64,000 nt of DNA from Hungatella sp. UBA7603 (GCA_002478865.1 DLJZ01000022.1:105350-169349); one strand, 5' to 3'; positions 46,593 to 56,013 are shown, counted from the first letter of the stretch. Numbers and translations: made by a program. Notes: generated by a model from the sequence alone, not told the origin.

Positions 46593-47504
46593 TTAACCCT
46601 TAACTGCACCAAGCATGGTTCCTTTCACTAAATACTTCTGTATAAACGGTGTGAGGCATAGGATTGGAACCATGGATAAAACAATGCACACATACCGGAT
46701 CTGAATGGTTGACTGAGCCGCAGCACTGGCGGCCGTAGCACTTCCAGAAGACTGCATGATTTCAGAAGATGCCATTAAAAGGATTCTTCTTAAAAATAAC
46801 TGTAACGGCTGTAAATTCTGCTTTCCAATGTAAAGGAGTGCGCTAAAAAAGTCATTGTAGCGCGCAACCGCATAATAAAGAGTTAAAACAGCCAAGGTTG
46901 GCTTAATTAAGGGAACTGCGATTTTCCAAAGCACATGGATATCATTAGCCCCTTCCAGATACGCACTTTCAAACAGCTCCTCTGAAATGGATTCAAAGGC
47001 CGACCGGCAGATCATAACATTGTAAGCACTCACAAGAACCGGAAGAATCATGGCAAGACGGCTGTTGTACAGCCCAAGGCCAGTAACTACCACATAGGTT
47101 GGTATCAGTCCGCCGGAAAAATACATGGTAAATGCCAAAAGAAAATTCATCTTTTTCCGAAGGAAGAACCGCTTTCTTGACAGTGGATACGCTGCCAAGC
47201 AGGTAAACACAATGTTTAAAAAGGTTCCCACAATCGTATAGTAAAAGGTATTTCCATAAGAAACCCAAAGGTCCTTATAATTCATAACCATTTTGTAAGT
47301 ACTCAAATTAAAATCTACAGGAAACAGCATTACCAGCCCTTTATTTACTGCCGCTCCTGAGCTTAAGGAAATACTGACTACATACATAAAAGGATAAAAT
47401 GTCACACCGACAGCCAAAACAATCAGTAAAAAGACAAGGACATCAAAAAGCTTATCCGTAAGACATTCATTTTTAAATTCCACCCATGCACTTTTTTGTT
47501 CCAT
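46593..47504 (-). CDS. ABC transporter permease (LplC type)
   Basis: A 303-residue six-helix permease with the EAA loop EELFESAYLEGANDIHVLWK near 190 and C-terminus YLVKGTMLGAVKG, as in LplC/YtcP permeases. ATG at 47504 has AAGGAG at 7 nt; longer starts would overlap the upstream permease gene. It pairs with the LplB-type permease encoded 11 nt upstream. Confidence 0.93.
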   Translation of the reverse strand: MEQKSAWVEFKNECLTDKLFDVLVFLLIVLAVGVTFYPFMYVVSISLSSGAAVNKGLVMLFPVDFNLSTYKMVMNYKDLWVSYGNTFYYTIVGTFLNIVFTCLAAYPLSRKRFFLRKKMNFLLAFTMYFSGGLIPTYVVVTGLGLYNSRLAMILPVLVSAYNVMICRSAFESISEELFESAYLEGANDIHVLWKIAVPLIKPTLAVLTLYYAVARYNDFFSALLYIGKQNLQPLQLFLRRILLMASSEIMQSSGSATAASAAAQSTIQIRYVCIVLSMVPILCLTPFIQKYLVKGTMLGAVKG

Positions 47505-47515
47505 ATCTCTTCTCC

Positions 47516-48472
47516 TTACCAAATAGATGTATCCGTCATTTTCTTACTCATGCGGTTTGCCAGGAATACAATTGCAAATCCAATGAGAGAATTAAACAGA
47601 CCAACCGCAGTTGCATAGCTGTAATTTTGATTATCAATACCCTGACGGTATACATAAGTAGAAATAACATCCGCTGTCTCATAAAGACCTGAATTGTAAA
47701 GCAGGTAAACCTTTTCAAAGCCTACATTGAGTAAATTTCCAAGTGACATAATAAGAAGCAGCACAATGGTTGGCTTAATACTTGGAAGAACAAGATAGCG
47801 AATAGTCTGAACTTTCGTCGCCCCATCCACCTTCATAGCTTCATACAACTCAGGACCGATTCCCATAATGGCTGCCACAAAGATAATAGAGTTAAATCCA
47901 AAAGTCTGCCAGGAACCTGATATTACATAGATACCACGGAACCATCTTGCTTCACCCATAAAGTTAATGGCACTGCCTCCAACTTTTGCAATCAACTGAT
48001 TTACAATACCGCTGGATGGAGATAAGAAGTTGGTGATCATACCACATATAACAACAGTAGAAATAAAATACGGTAAATAGGTAATGACCTGAGCACCTCT
48101 CTGCAACGTTTTATTTCTGATCTGAGTAATACAAACCGCAAATAAAATCGGAATTGGAAAACCAAAAATCAAAGAATAAAAGGATAACAAAAACGTGTTC
48201 CTCACCAGACGAAATGCGTAAGGCGAATTAAAAAACTGAATGAACCACTTCAGCCCTACAAATTCCCCTGAAAAAATACCAGCCATACCTCCCCCCGGCT
48301 TGTATTGCTTAAATGCCATTACCAGACCTGTCATAGGTAAATAAGAAAATACCAGGAAATAAACCAATACAGGTGCAAACATAATAAGCAGGTATTTATC
48401 TCTTTTTATATACGAAATCAGCGACTTGCTCTTTTTCGTATTTGATGTCATAACACCATCAAAATCTTTCAT
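47516..48472 (-). CDS. ABC transporter permease (LplB type)
   Basis: A 318-residue permease of the LplB/YteP group. It begins with a cytoplasmic basic stretch, then YLLIMFAPVLVYFLVFSYLP. The FKQYKPGGGMAGIFSGEFVG loop is usual in this group, and the EAA loop is GPELYEAMKVDGATKVQTIR. First gene of the operon; AAGGGG precedes the ATG. The regulator gene upstream on the same strand, ended by a terminator, probably controls it. Confidence 0.93.
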   Translation of the reverse strand: MKDFDGVMTSNTKKSKSLISYIKRDKYLLIMFAPVLVYFLVFSYLPMTGLVMAFKQYKPGGGMAGIFSGEFVGLKWFIQFFNSPYAFRLVRNTFLLSFYSLIFGFPIPILFAVCITQIRNKTLQRGAQVITYLPYFISTVVICGMITNFLSPSSGIVNQLIAKVGGSAINFMGEARWFRGIYVISGSWQTFGFNSIIFVAAIMGIGPELYEAMKVDGATKVQTIRYLVLPSIKPTIVLLLIMSLGNLLNVGFEKVYLLYNSGLYETADVISTYVYRQGIDNQNYSYATAVGLFNSLIGFAIVFLANRMSKKMTDTSIW

Positions 48473-48571
48473 TCTTACAATCCCCTTCCCTTAGCAATGT
48501 TGATAATGAAATTGTACACATTGCACTACTTTTTGTATAGTTTCACTTTGCGCATATGTATTTTGACGAAA

Positions 48572-48623
48572 AAAAATGAATGAATCAAAAAAAGACTGGT
48601 AAAATACCGTCTTTTTTTGATTC
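48572..48623 (-). terminator. Terminator of the AraC regulator gene
   Basis: Minus strand: a 15-bp stem GAATCAAAAAAAGAC / GTCTTTTTTTGATTC followed by ATTCATTTTTTTT. Confidence 0.85.
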
Positions 48624-48629
48624 ATCCCC

Positions 48630-50819
48630 CTATACTTCTACCCCATCTTGCCCCATTCGATAATGACTGGGATTTTGTTCCATAATCGCTTTAAAGTTTC
48701 TGCGGAAGGTGAGCATGTTTGTATACCCGCATTCCTCCGCAATTCGTTCCAAGGACATATCGGTTGTCTTTAGCAGATGAACCGCGTACTCCACCCGACG
48801 TTCCTGAACGTATTTTAAATAGGTCACCCCGAACCTTTTTTTCACGAGAGACGTTACATACTTGCAACTCACAAAGAAGTGATCCGCAATTTGTGCCAAG
48901 GACAAATCTGGATTGCGGTCGTTTTGATTGATATATTCAATCAACTCCACATCAAGTCCAGGTAGTTCCTCCTTAGACTCTTTCTTTTCCTCTGCCTCAA
49001 CAAGCATCTCATAAATAATCAACTTATAATAAGAAATCACTTCCTCAATGGTCCTATAATCAGGACTTTTTTCAACCTTCCGAAATGGAATTCCATAGAA
49101 TTCCCCAGTGATCTGAAGCACCTTACCCACGGTAACATAAAGTTCACTCAACAAAAGCTGATTGGCCGTAACGGAATGATCGCTGTCTTGTTCATTTTTA
49201 TCTCTGATTTCTTCAAAGAAATGTTCAATTTCATTCCGGTCTTTTTCCTTCACTGCCTTAATCAGTGATTTTACCGGATTCTTCGGGAAATAATAATTAA
49301 GTGAGAACTCTAATTCCGCATCGTAAAAATAAACATTTCCTCTATCTTCCCATAAGATTCGGTCCAAAGTCATAATGGCCCGGTCACAGGAGGCATTAAG
49401 TTCCTCAAATTCTTCCCTGACATCATCAGCGCCCATGGTTATGACCACTGTATCTGGCACCGCTTTATTAATCCGATCATAAATTTCGTATAGTCGATCT
49501 TCTAAAAGCTCTCCCTTATCACTATTAAGAATTAAGAACAAGTGGTTTTTATCCTTTTCATAACAAAGAATTTTATAGTCATCATCACCTTCTGCTGCTG
49601 CCAGATTCTTAATTCGAAGTTTTGCTTCCTTTAAGAGGTTTTTATTGCCCGTACTTTCCCATATATCAATGACCGCCGCCAGGAAAAACAACTTTTTAAA
49701 CTCAAAGAAGTTCTTTAACCCTCCCTGGCTCAATCCCTCCTGATCAAAGTCCCCAGATATTAAACTGTATAAGATTCCCTGACTGGCATAAGGAGAGATG
49801 GTATGAACCTGTTCCATGTAATCATTGCGTTCCCCTAATAGATGTTCCACATCCTCTACAATTCTCTCACCCTCATTTTTCTCCTCCCTTTTCCCTTTTC
49901 CCATGATATGACGAATCCTCTCAAAAGGCGAAGCATACCGGTGAGCGAAAAAGTAGGCCAAAAATGCATATAAAACAAAGATAAGAAACCCAAAAAGCAA
50001 GGCCAAAAAGGATATATCCCCGATTCCAAAAGAAATCTTATCCGGTGAAGCAAAAATCTTATAGGAAATATTTTGATCTGCCCGTGATGCTTGTAAAAAG
50101 ACACTTCCTTCTGTACTTCCCGTCTGCAATACAGGTATCCCTTCATAATACATAACCAGTCCAGAACCATCCTCAGAAAGTGACTCTAAGAGTCTGTTTA
50201 TTTTCTTATCTTCAAATAGAACGCATATCATTCCTCTGGCAGAACCCGACCCATACTTATACTTACTGGTATAGATAAAGAATTTTTTATAAAATAGCAA
50301 CTGGGCATTCTTCATTCCAAGTACAGAATTTAAATCCTGAACTACAATCGGCTCCATCTCTACATTGGATAAATCTATCTTCTCTGGAAGACGTATCACC
50401 TCATTGCTGGTATAAATTTTATCATACTGATTGATAATCAAGGCAATATCATAAATATTAAAATTGTCACCCGCTGATTTTTGCAGGCGAATATCATTAA
50501 GCACCTGATAAAGCAGATAGGAATCAATGGGATTCTTCATCTGCACATTTACGTAAAGTTTATTAATCAGTGAAGAAGTATTTAAATCAGATACAATTCG
50601 TTGCGCACTAAAAATCTGCTGATCCATGGCATTAGCAAAGGTCTGAATTTTTGCATTGTAATATGCAGCCGTCTGTTCCTTCTTCACCTTCATGGATTCA
50701 TAGGAAATAACTGCTGAGTACACCAAAAAACTAAGTAATATAATAATGCAATATGAAAAAAACATATTTCTAAAAAATTTGCTCTTTCGATAATCCAGTG
50801 ATTTCCTAATATTTCTCAT
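48630..50819 (-). CDS. Membrane-bound AraC-family regulator (YesS-like)
   Basis: A 729-residue one-component regulator. Transmembrane helix 1 (near 20-40) and helix 2 (near 270-290, LALLFGFLIFVLYAFLAYFF) flank an extracellular sensor domain. After a cytoplasmic GGDEF-less linker comes a C-terminal AraC/XylS domain (LAQIADHFFVSCKYVTSLVK and ERIAEECGYTNMLTFRRNF). YesS-type proteins sense extracellular sugars and activate the neighbouring transporter, here LplB-LplC-LplA downstream. ATG 50819 follows GAGGTG at 7 nt; a GTG at 50858 is an alternative start. Upstream there is an unusual SD-ATG-TAA. Confidence 0.88.
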   Translation of the reverse strand: MRNIRKSLDYRKSKFFRNMFFSYCIIILLSFLVYSAVISYESMKVKKEQTAAYYNAKIQTFANAMDQQIFSAQRIVSDLNTSSLINKLYVNVQMKNPIDSYLLYQVLNDIRLQKSAGDNFNIYDIALIINQYDKIYTSNEVIRLPEKIDLSNVEMEPIVVQDLNSVLGMKNAQLLFYKKFFIYTSKYKYGSGSARGMICVLFEDKKINRLLESLSEDGSGLVMYYEGIPVLQTGSTEGSVFLQASRADQNISYKIFASPDKISFGIGDISFLALLFGFLIFVLYAFLAYFFAHRYASPFERIRHIMGKGKREEKNEGERIVEDVEHLLGERNDYMEQVHTISPYASQGILYSLISGDFDQEGLSQGGLKNFFEFKKLFFLAAVIDIWESTGNKNLLKEAKLRIKNLAAAEGDDDYKILCYEKDKNHLFLILNSDKGELLEDRLYEIYDRINKAVPDTVVITMGADDVREEFEELNASCDRAIMTLDRILWEDRGNVYFYDAELEFSLNYYFPKNPVKSLIKAVKEKDRNEIEHFFEEIRDKNEQDSDHSVTANQLLLSELYVTVGKVLQITGEFYGIPFRKVEKSPDYRTIEEVISYYKLIIYEMLVEAEEKKESKEELPGLDVELIEYINQNDRNPDLSLAQIADHFFVSCKYVTSLVKKRFGVTYLKYVQERRVEYAVHLLKTTDMSLERIAEECGYTNMLTFRRNFKAIMEQNPSHYRMGQDGVEV

Positions 50820-50859
50820 TCTGCCGCACCTCAAGCTCCCAAAATAACTCCTGTACACT

Positions 50860-50878
50860 TTACATAAATAAACTCCTT
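50860..50878 (-). promoter_or_regulatory. Start-stop element ahead of the AraC regulator
   Basis: On the minus strand AAGGAG (50878-50873) lies exactly 7 nt before ATG TAA (50865-50860), a well-spaced ribosome site feeding a two-codon start-stop frame in the leader of the regulator mRNA. It could delay or couple initiation at the GTG 50858 or ATG 50819. Confidence 0.5.
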
Positions 50879-50890
50879 ATGTTACTGATT

Positions 50891-50919
50891 AATATACCAA
50901 AAGTTCCAACAACAATCAA
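50891..50919 (-). promoter_or_regulatory. Promoter of the AraC regulator
   Basis: Minus strand: TTGATT (50919-50914), 17-nt spacer, TATATT (50896-50891). Confidence 0.65.
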
Positions 50920-51055
50920 GGTTTAAAGTTTTTCCAATCGTAAAAGTACCTCTCGATCATTCTTCTCTGATAAAATATCTAATGATCTTTCACAAATACC
51001 AATATACCTACTCCCCCCTATTAAAACAGTGATAGGACGACTTTACCTTTTACAT

Positions 51056-51095
51056 TAAAAACGCCTGGGAGTAATATGACACTACCCCCAGACGT
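51056..51095 (-). terminator. Terminator of the hyp operon
   Basis: Minus strand: ACGTCTGGGGGTA / TACTCCCAGGCGT imperfect stem followed by TTTTT, ending the five-gene operon. Confidence 0.7.
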
Positions 51096-51108
51096 AAAAG
51101 AAACTTCT

Positions 51109-52161
51109 TTACTCCGCCAAAACCTTAATCTCTTTGTATTTCTTATGATCCGAATAAAGTTCCCCTGTGTAAGGATTTTTCTTCGTCTTAATAATTCTAT
51201 ATACCATATATCCAAACACCAAGACATTTGCAAGGAGAGCTAATAAGCTCATGAAAAACATAAATGTGGTATTGGGAGAAGCCCCTGCTACCTGATAGAT
51301 CCCTGCACCAGTCATTACAGTATATCCATCGGAAGCCAAAAGCCCTTCCTTAATAGCTGCCTCTGCAATGGCCTTACTAGATCCAGAATGCACCAGAAAA
51401 CGGCTGGCATCCTGAAATGCGGGGAAGGTCTGAGCAAACATGCACCAAAGCGCCAGTGTCTGAGCACGATGCTGAAGCCACGCTCCCTTACCTAATGTAA
51501 AGGCACAAATTGTTGGAGCAAGTAAAAGCGCAAACCCGCAGTACCATGCATGGGTTGGAAGACAGTTATAAGTATAAGCAAAGTTCCATAGATCATATGC
51601 AATGATCCAAAACCACATCATATCTGGCCAAAGCATATCCTGACTTTTGTCCTTACTAGTTCTCTTGCGGATACAGATACCAAACCATCCGGTGATGGTG
51701 ACAATGTTTAAAAGACCAGCAATTCCATTCATCACATTCCACGGTCCGCCTATGTAATACTGAACCTGATTGTTCATGTATTCCATGACCGGAGTCACAT
51801 ACTGGGAAACCTCAAAATCCCTAATACAAGCCTCCATAATGTTAACGGCTAAAATGAGAGGCGGAAAACAAAGGGCAATTTTATTATGACGCAGTTTCTT
51901 AATATGACGGATACACCAAAAACCAATACAGCCAGCTGTAGAAGAATAAACCTTAGCCAGATGAAACCAATCCATATAGGAAGTATCCCTTAAAACAGTG
52001 AGCCAGACAAACGTTAAGATAATCGGCAATACAACAAAGCATACAAACCCCACCCATTTAAATCGACGGCTTACTTCATTTGCTGCAAACAGAGAGATAA
52101 ACACTCCAATCCAAACCAGTAAAACCAATATTGCAGGAACACCTTCTGTAAATACAAACAT
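51109..52161 (-). CDS. Polytopic membrane protein (DUF5692-like)
   Basis: A 350-residue protein with about eight transmembrane helices and short loops; it resembles proteins labelled DUF5692, by memory. Conserved-looking motifs between helices include DLWNFAYTYNCLPTHAWYCG and LQHRAQTLALWCMFAQTFP, rich in His, Trp and Cys, which could bind metal or quinone. The C-terminal tail is basic. It ends a tightly spaced operon with hypA, hypB and an Fe-S flavoprotein (15 nt from hypA), so a transport or redox role tied to them is plausible but unproven. Confidence 0.8.
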   Translation of the reverse strand: MFVFTEGVPAILVLLVWIGVFISLFAANEVSRRFKWVGFVCFVVLPIILTFVWLTVLRDTSYMDWFHLAKVYSSTAGCIGFWCIRHIKKLRHNKIALCFPPLILAVNIMEACIRDFEVSQYVTPVMEYMNNQVQYYIGGPWNVMNGIAGLLNIVTITGWFGICIRKRTSKDKSQDMLWPDMMWFWIIAYDLWNFAYTYNCLPTHAWYCGFALLLAPTICAFTLGKGAWLQHRAQTLALWCMFAQTFPAFQDASRFLVHSGSSKAIAEAAIKEGLLASDGYTVMTGAGIYQVAGASPNTTFMFFMSLLALLANVLVFGYMVYRIIKTKKNPYTGELYSDHKKYKEIKVLAE

Positions 52162-52176
52162 ACTTAATCCTCCTTA

Positions 52177-52521
52177 TTAACAAGCTTCTATTTCTTTGAT
52201 ATTAAATTCATTCCCCGTTTTCAGATATGTGGTTCCACTTCCGCAATGGGGACATGTCTTTTTATATTTCACTGTGGAATACGTCCGATTGCAATCCTCA
52301 CAAATTGTCACAGCCGGAATCATAAAAATCTTTAAATCTGCTTCCTTTAAAAGCTCAGATTTTACCCGAAAATACTTCCAACAGTCCGTTAGATAATCAG
52401 GAATAACACCGCTAACTTCCCCAAGCTCCAGCGTAAGAGAGGACACATTTGTAAGCTGTTCCTCTATTGAGATGTCTTCAATCATCCTGACAATGTGAGT
52501 CACCAATCCCAGTTCATGCAT
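52177..52521 (-). CDS. hypA: Nickel metallochaperone HypA
   Basis: Delivers nickel during maturation of [NiFe]-hydrogenase or other Ni enzymes. The 114-residue protein has the N-terminal Ni-binding MHE and the structural zinc site of two CxxC pairs (CEDCNRTYSTVKYKKTCPHC). It lies 27 nt after the flavoprotein gene and 15 nt before the DUF5692-like gene. No hydrogenase structural gene or hypCDEF is in the window, so its client must lie elsewhere or be an unusual enzyme. Confidence 0.95.
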   Translation of the reverse strand: MHELGLVTHIVRMIEDISIEEQLTNVSSLTLELGEVSGVIPDYLTDCWKYFRVKSELLKEADLKIFMIPAVTICEDCNRTYSTVKYKKTCPHCGSGTTYLKTGNEFNIKEIEAC

Positions 52522-52548
52522 GATTGCACCTTCTTTTCTTCCCAGCTC

Positions 52549-54561
52549 TTACACAGATCTGTTTTTGTTTCGAATAATCTTAATCTGCCTTTTTAAAGCA
52601 TAGGGCAATACCATTTTCATCTTATCCTCACTCTTAACCATTCTACTTGCCTCCGGCAATTCCCGGAATAAACTTATGGCATCAAATTCGCACTTAGTGG
52701 TGCAGACGCCACAGCCAATACAGCGATTTGGATCCACTACAGAAGCCCCGCAGCTTAGACATCTGGCAGTCTCAGCCTTAACCTGCTCCTCGGTAAATGG
52801 CAACCTTACATCATGAAAGGTAGTTGTTGGATCAATCCCAGTTACCCGGTCCGCTTCTTGTCGATCAAAACCACTTACCATCTCATTTGGAATCACCAAG
52901 TTCTCCTTATGAAGCTCTATAAACTCCCTGCGATTTCTTCCAATGGTAAGGCTCTGTCCATCATGGACAAATCGATGAATGGAAATGGCCCCTTCTTTAC
53001 CTGCTGCAATGGCATCAATGGCAAATCTTGGCCCAGTAAATACATCACCTCCCACAAATACATCCGGTTGCTCTGTCTGATAGGTCAATGAATCTGCTTC
53101 GGCACGGTCCCCACGTGCCAGTTGAACCTTACTTCCATCTAATAAGTCCCCCCAGATGATGCTCTGACCAATGCTAACTATAACCGTTTCGCATTCCAAG
53201 GTCATACGCTCATTCTCATCATACTGTGGCTGAAAACATCCCTCACTGTTTGTCACAGAGATACACTTTTTAAATATGACTCTTTTCACTAACCCATCTT
53301 CTGATTGAATTTCACATGGCCCCCAGCTATTATGAATTTCAATTCCTTCTTCCAAAGCCTCATCCACTTCTTCTTTGGCCGCTGGCATCATCAAACGGTC
53401 TTCCAAGCAATACATGGATACCGAAGATGAACCTGCGCGGATGGCACTGCGAGCCACATCAACTGCCACATTTCCGCCCCCAATCACCACCGTGCGTCCT
53501 TGTAAATGAATGTCATCTTTGCTATTAACCATATGTAAAAATTCTACTCCCGTATGCACACCAGGCGCTTCTTCTCCTGAAATTCCCGCCTTTCTTCCGC
53601 CCTGACAACCAATGGCAAGATAAAACGCCTTAAAATCATTTCTGCGAAGCTCATCAAGAGTTATATCCCTGCCAACCTCTACGCCACACTGAAACTCAAC
53701 CCCCATTTGACGCAGCACATCGATTTCCGCCTCTACTACATCTTTTTCCAGTCGAAACGTTGGAATACCATAGGAAAGCATTCCCCCAGGTTTTTCATTC
53801 TTTTCAAATACTGTAACCGGATATCCTTTCTGCGCCAGGAAGAACGCACACGTTAGCCCTGCCGGCCCAGCTCCAATTACAGCCACCTTTTCAGTATATG
53901 GCTTACCAATCTGATTGACCATTGGCGGTATATACCGGTTCTCTTTAATAAGCTCCTGCATTGCAATAAACTTTTTAACCTCATCAATGGCTACTGCCTG
54001 GTCAATGGTTCCCCTGGTACAAGCCTCCTCACATCTTCGGTTGCAAATGCTGCCGCAAACCGCAGGAAACGGATTGTCTTTTTTTATGAGCTTTAAGGCA
54101 TCCTGATAACGCCCCTGGGAAGCCATCTTAAGATATCCCTGGACACCAATATGAGCCGGACATTTTGTTTTACAAGGAGCCGTGCCAGTATCATAACAAT
54201 TGATCTGATTGTCATCCCTGTAATTCTCATTCCATTTTTCAGGTCCCCATTTCACTGTATCTGGAAGCTCCTGTTTTTTATATGCCACAGGACCTTCTTT
54301 GGTGCATAGCTTTTGACCAAGCTTTACCGCACCCGAAGGACAATACTCCACACACTGGCCGCAGGCCACACATTTATCCGTTTCCACCTTAGCAATGTAA
54401 GCAGACCGGGACATATTTGGTGTATTAAACAATTGGGAGGTTCGAAGCGCATAACAGGAACAAACACAGCAATTGCAAATAGCAAAAATCTTATCCTCTC
54501 CATCAATATTGGTAATTTGATGAACCAGCCCATTGTCCTCTGCTCTTTTAAGAATCTCCAT
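52549..54561 (-). CDS. Fe-S/FAD NAD(P)H oxidoreductase (GltD-like), probably the C-terminal part of a split protein
   Basis: A 670-residue flavoprotein. A cysteine motif CNCCVCSCYALRT near 28 is followed by a 4Fe-4S site CVACGQCVEYCPSG near 60, then the GltD-type Fe-S domain (CPAHIGVQGYLKMASQGRYQ to CNRRCEEACTRG), an FAD loop VAVIGAGPAGLTCAFFL, an NAD(P) loop VVIGGGNVAVDVARSA and a C-terminal ferredoxin site CIGCGVCTTKCEFD. It should pass electrons between NAD(P)H and ferredoxin-like partners. The start has only AAAGG 2 nt upstream, and the frame is continuous with the previous gene across one TAA, so it may be the larger piece of one ~900-residue protein. It is encoded between hypB and hypA. 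Confidence 0.85.
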   Translation of the reverse strand: MEILKRAEDNGLVHQITNIDGEDKIFAICNCCVCSCYALRTSQLFNTPNMSRSAYIAKVETDKCVACGQCVEYCPSGAVKLGQKLCTKEGPVAYKKQELPDTVKWGPEKWNENYRDDNQINCYDTGTAPCKTKCPAHIGVQGYLKMASQGRYQDALKLIKKDNPFPAVCGSICNRRCEEACTRGTIDQAVAIDEVKKFIAMQELIKENRYIPPMVNQIGKPYTEKVAVIGAGPAGLTCAFFLAQKGYPVTVFEKNEKPGGMLSYGIPTFRLEKDVVEAEIDVLRQMGVEFQCGVEVGRDITLDELRRNDFKAFYLAIGCQGGRKAGISGEEAPGVHTGVEFLHMVNSKDDIHLQGRTVVIGGGNVAVDVARSAIRAGSSSVSMYCLEDRLMMPAAKEEVDEALEEGIEIHNSWGPCEIQSEDGLVKRVIFKKCISVTNSEGCFQPQYDENERMTLECETVIVSIGQSIIWGDLLDGSKVQLARGDRAEADSLTYQTEQPDVFVGGDVFTGPRFAIDAIAAGKEGAISIHRFVHDGQSLTIGRNRREFIELHKENLVIPNEMVSGFDRQEADRVTGIDPTTTFHDVRLPFTEEQVKAETARCLSCGASVVDPNRCIGCGVCTTKCEFDAISLFRELPEASRMVKSEDKMKMVLPYALKRQIKIIRNKNRSV

Positions 54562-54570
54562 GACCTTTGC

Positions 54571-55257
54571 TTAATCAATATAACGGGCTTTGTTTGTCTC
54601 CACCAGATAATCCGCCATATCACCAACACCAATGCACATCTCATCCTCTAGATGACCACACCCTTCCCCTTGTAACCTGCGGGATCGGCGACAGGAACAG
54701 GCTCCCACTGCATATCTCCCCTTATATTTCTCAATCCAATGGGAAAGATGTTCTATGCTTAACGATTTTTGCTCCGTAGGTATTGCCTTTTCAACCGGAA
54801 TCACGTGCATTCCTATTCCTGCTCCTCCCAGTGGAACCATTGGGGTGACCTTTTCTAACGGAAGGCGGGACATATCATTAAATAATTTAGCAACTTCCGG
54901 ATGAGCCTCCGCATGTTCCTTATTCATATTTATAAATTCCCCACACCCCGGTACAAACATAGGAAGAATATATTGCTTCTGACGACTTGAGTTCTCCCAG
55001 TTATACTCAATCAATCCAATAACGCTCATTTTCTGAAGCAGTTCTTCCGTTCTTTTTAACTCTTTTTTACATTTCCGAGCTACATCTTTGGCAAACATAG
55101 GCTTACGTACCTTCATAGCCAGTGCGACCTCTGCCATCTCATCCGTGATACTTCCAGCGAGTCCCCAGTACTCCGCATCTTCCACAGTCACCTTATGTCC
55201 AATACGGTCAGTAATCTTCTGACCCAATTTTAAAATTAACGTTCTCCCCTCTGCCAT
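54571..55257 (-). CDS. Winged-helix/4Fe-4S protein, probably the N-terminal part of the split oxidoreductase
   Basis: A 228-residue protein with an N-terminal winged-helix-like part (TDEMAEVALAMKVRKPMFAK, then LLQKMSVIGLIEYNWEN). A cysteine cluster CSCRRSRRLQGEGCGHLEDE, then C at 212, fits a 4Fe-4S motif found in larger dicluster ferredoxins. In those single-chain relatives the segment continues as ALEILKRAEDNG and then a CNCC motif, exactly what begins the next gene. Here the frame ends at TAA 54573-54571, and the downstream frame reads on in phase. AGGAGAAGAAG precedes the ATG, 27 nt after hypB. Alternatively the two genes may be a natural split. Confidence 0.8.
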   Translation of the reverse strand: MAEGRTLILKLGQKITDRIGHKVTVEDAEYWGLAGSITDEMAEVALAMKVRKPMFAKDVARKCKKELKRTEELLQKMSVIGLIEYNWENSSRQKQYILPMFVPGCGEFINMNKEHAEAHPEVAKLFNDMSRLPLEKVTPMVPLGGAGIGMHVIPVEKAIPTEQKSLSIEHLSHWIEKYKGRYAVGACSCRRSRRLQGEGCGHLEDEMCIGVGDMADYLVETNKARYID

Positions 55258-55284
55258 CTTCTTCTCCTTTTCCCCCTAAAATTA

Positions 55285-55953
55285 TTACTGCTGCCATTCT
55301 CTCACTTCTTTACTTAGCCAATGCACCCATTCTTCTATTCCCTCCCCTGTACGGGCCGAAATGGGAATAATTATGGCGTTAGGGTTTCTTTTTAAGATAT
55401 AAGATTCACACGCTTCCAAATCAAATTCAAAGTAAGGAAGAACATCAATTTTGTTAATTAGAACGACATCGCAAATGGTAAACATCAGTGGATATTTTAA
55501 TGGCTTATCATGACCTTCCGGTACACTTAAAATCATGACATTTTTCACTGCCCCAGTATCAAACTCTGCCGGGCAGACCAGATTCCCTACATTCTCAAGG
55601 ATTGCCAGATCCAGACCATCTGCCTCTAAACCTTTTAGCCCCTGCCGGGTCATCTCCGTATCCAAGTGGCACATTCCACCAGTATGAAGTTGAATCGTCT
55701 TAACGCCAAGCTCCGAGATGCTGCGGGCGTCTACATCTGAGTCGATGTCTGCCTCCATAACTCCTATGGAAAGCTTTTCTTGTAAGCATCTAATTGTTTT
55801 TTTCAGTGTCGTTGTTTTACCAGCGCCTGGCGAAGACATCAGATTTAACAAAAAAAGCTTTTTTGTTTTTAACTCTTTTCTTAATTCATCAGCCCTACGG
55901 TCATTGTCCGCAAAAATGCTCTGTTTCACTTCCAGAACTCTAAATTCCCCCAT
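55285..55953 (-). CDS. hypB: Hydrogenase nickel incorporation GTPase HypB
   Basis: A 222-residue GTPase that drives nickel insertion together with HypA. The P-loop is MSSPGAGKTTTLKK; the metal site uses Cys-His in TGGMCHLDTE and Cys in NVGNLVCPAEFD; switch and base motifs VLINKIDVLPYFEFD follow. It lacks an N-terminal His-rich store. ATG 55953 follows GGGGG at 8 nt, whereas the frame extends upstream through the promoter. First gene of the operon, directly behind a consensus promoter and a GntR-type operator. Confidence 0.95.
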   Translation of the reverse strand: MGEFRVLEVKQSIFADNDRRADELRKELKTKKLFLLNLMSSPGAGKTTTLKKTIRCLQEKLSIGVMEADIDSDVDARSISELGVKTIQLHTGGMCHLDTEMTRQGLKGLEADGLDLAILENVGNLVCPAEFDTGAVKNVMILSVPEGHDKPLKYPLMFTICDVVLINKIDVLPYFEFDLEACESYILKRNPNAIIIPISARTGEGIEEWVHWLSKEVREWQQ

Positions 55954-55982
55954 TGCTGTATCCCCCTCTTTCGAAAATTCTC

Positions 55983-55993
55983 TGGCTATACCA
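55983..55993 (-). promoter_or_regulatory. GntR-type operator in the hyp operon leader
   Basis: Minus strand TGGTATAGCCA differs at one position from TGGTATAACCA at 56125-56135. It fits the FadR-subfamily consensus TNGTNNNACNA with one mismatch and lies ~20 nt downstream of the hyp -10 box. Confidence 0.65.
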
Positions 55994-56013
55994 CAATATG
56001 TTATGATTTTAAC

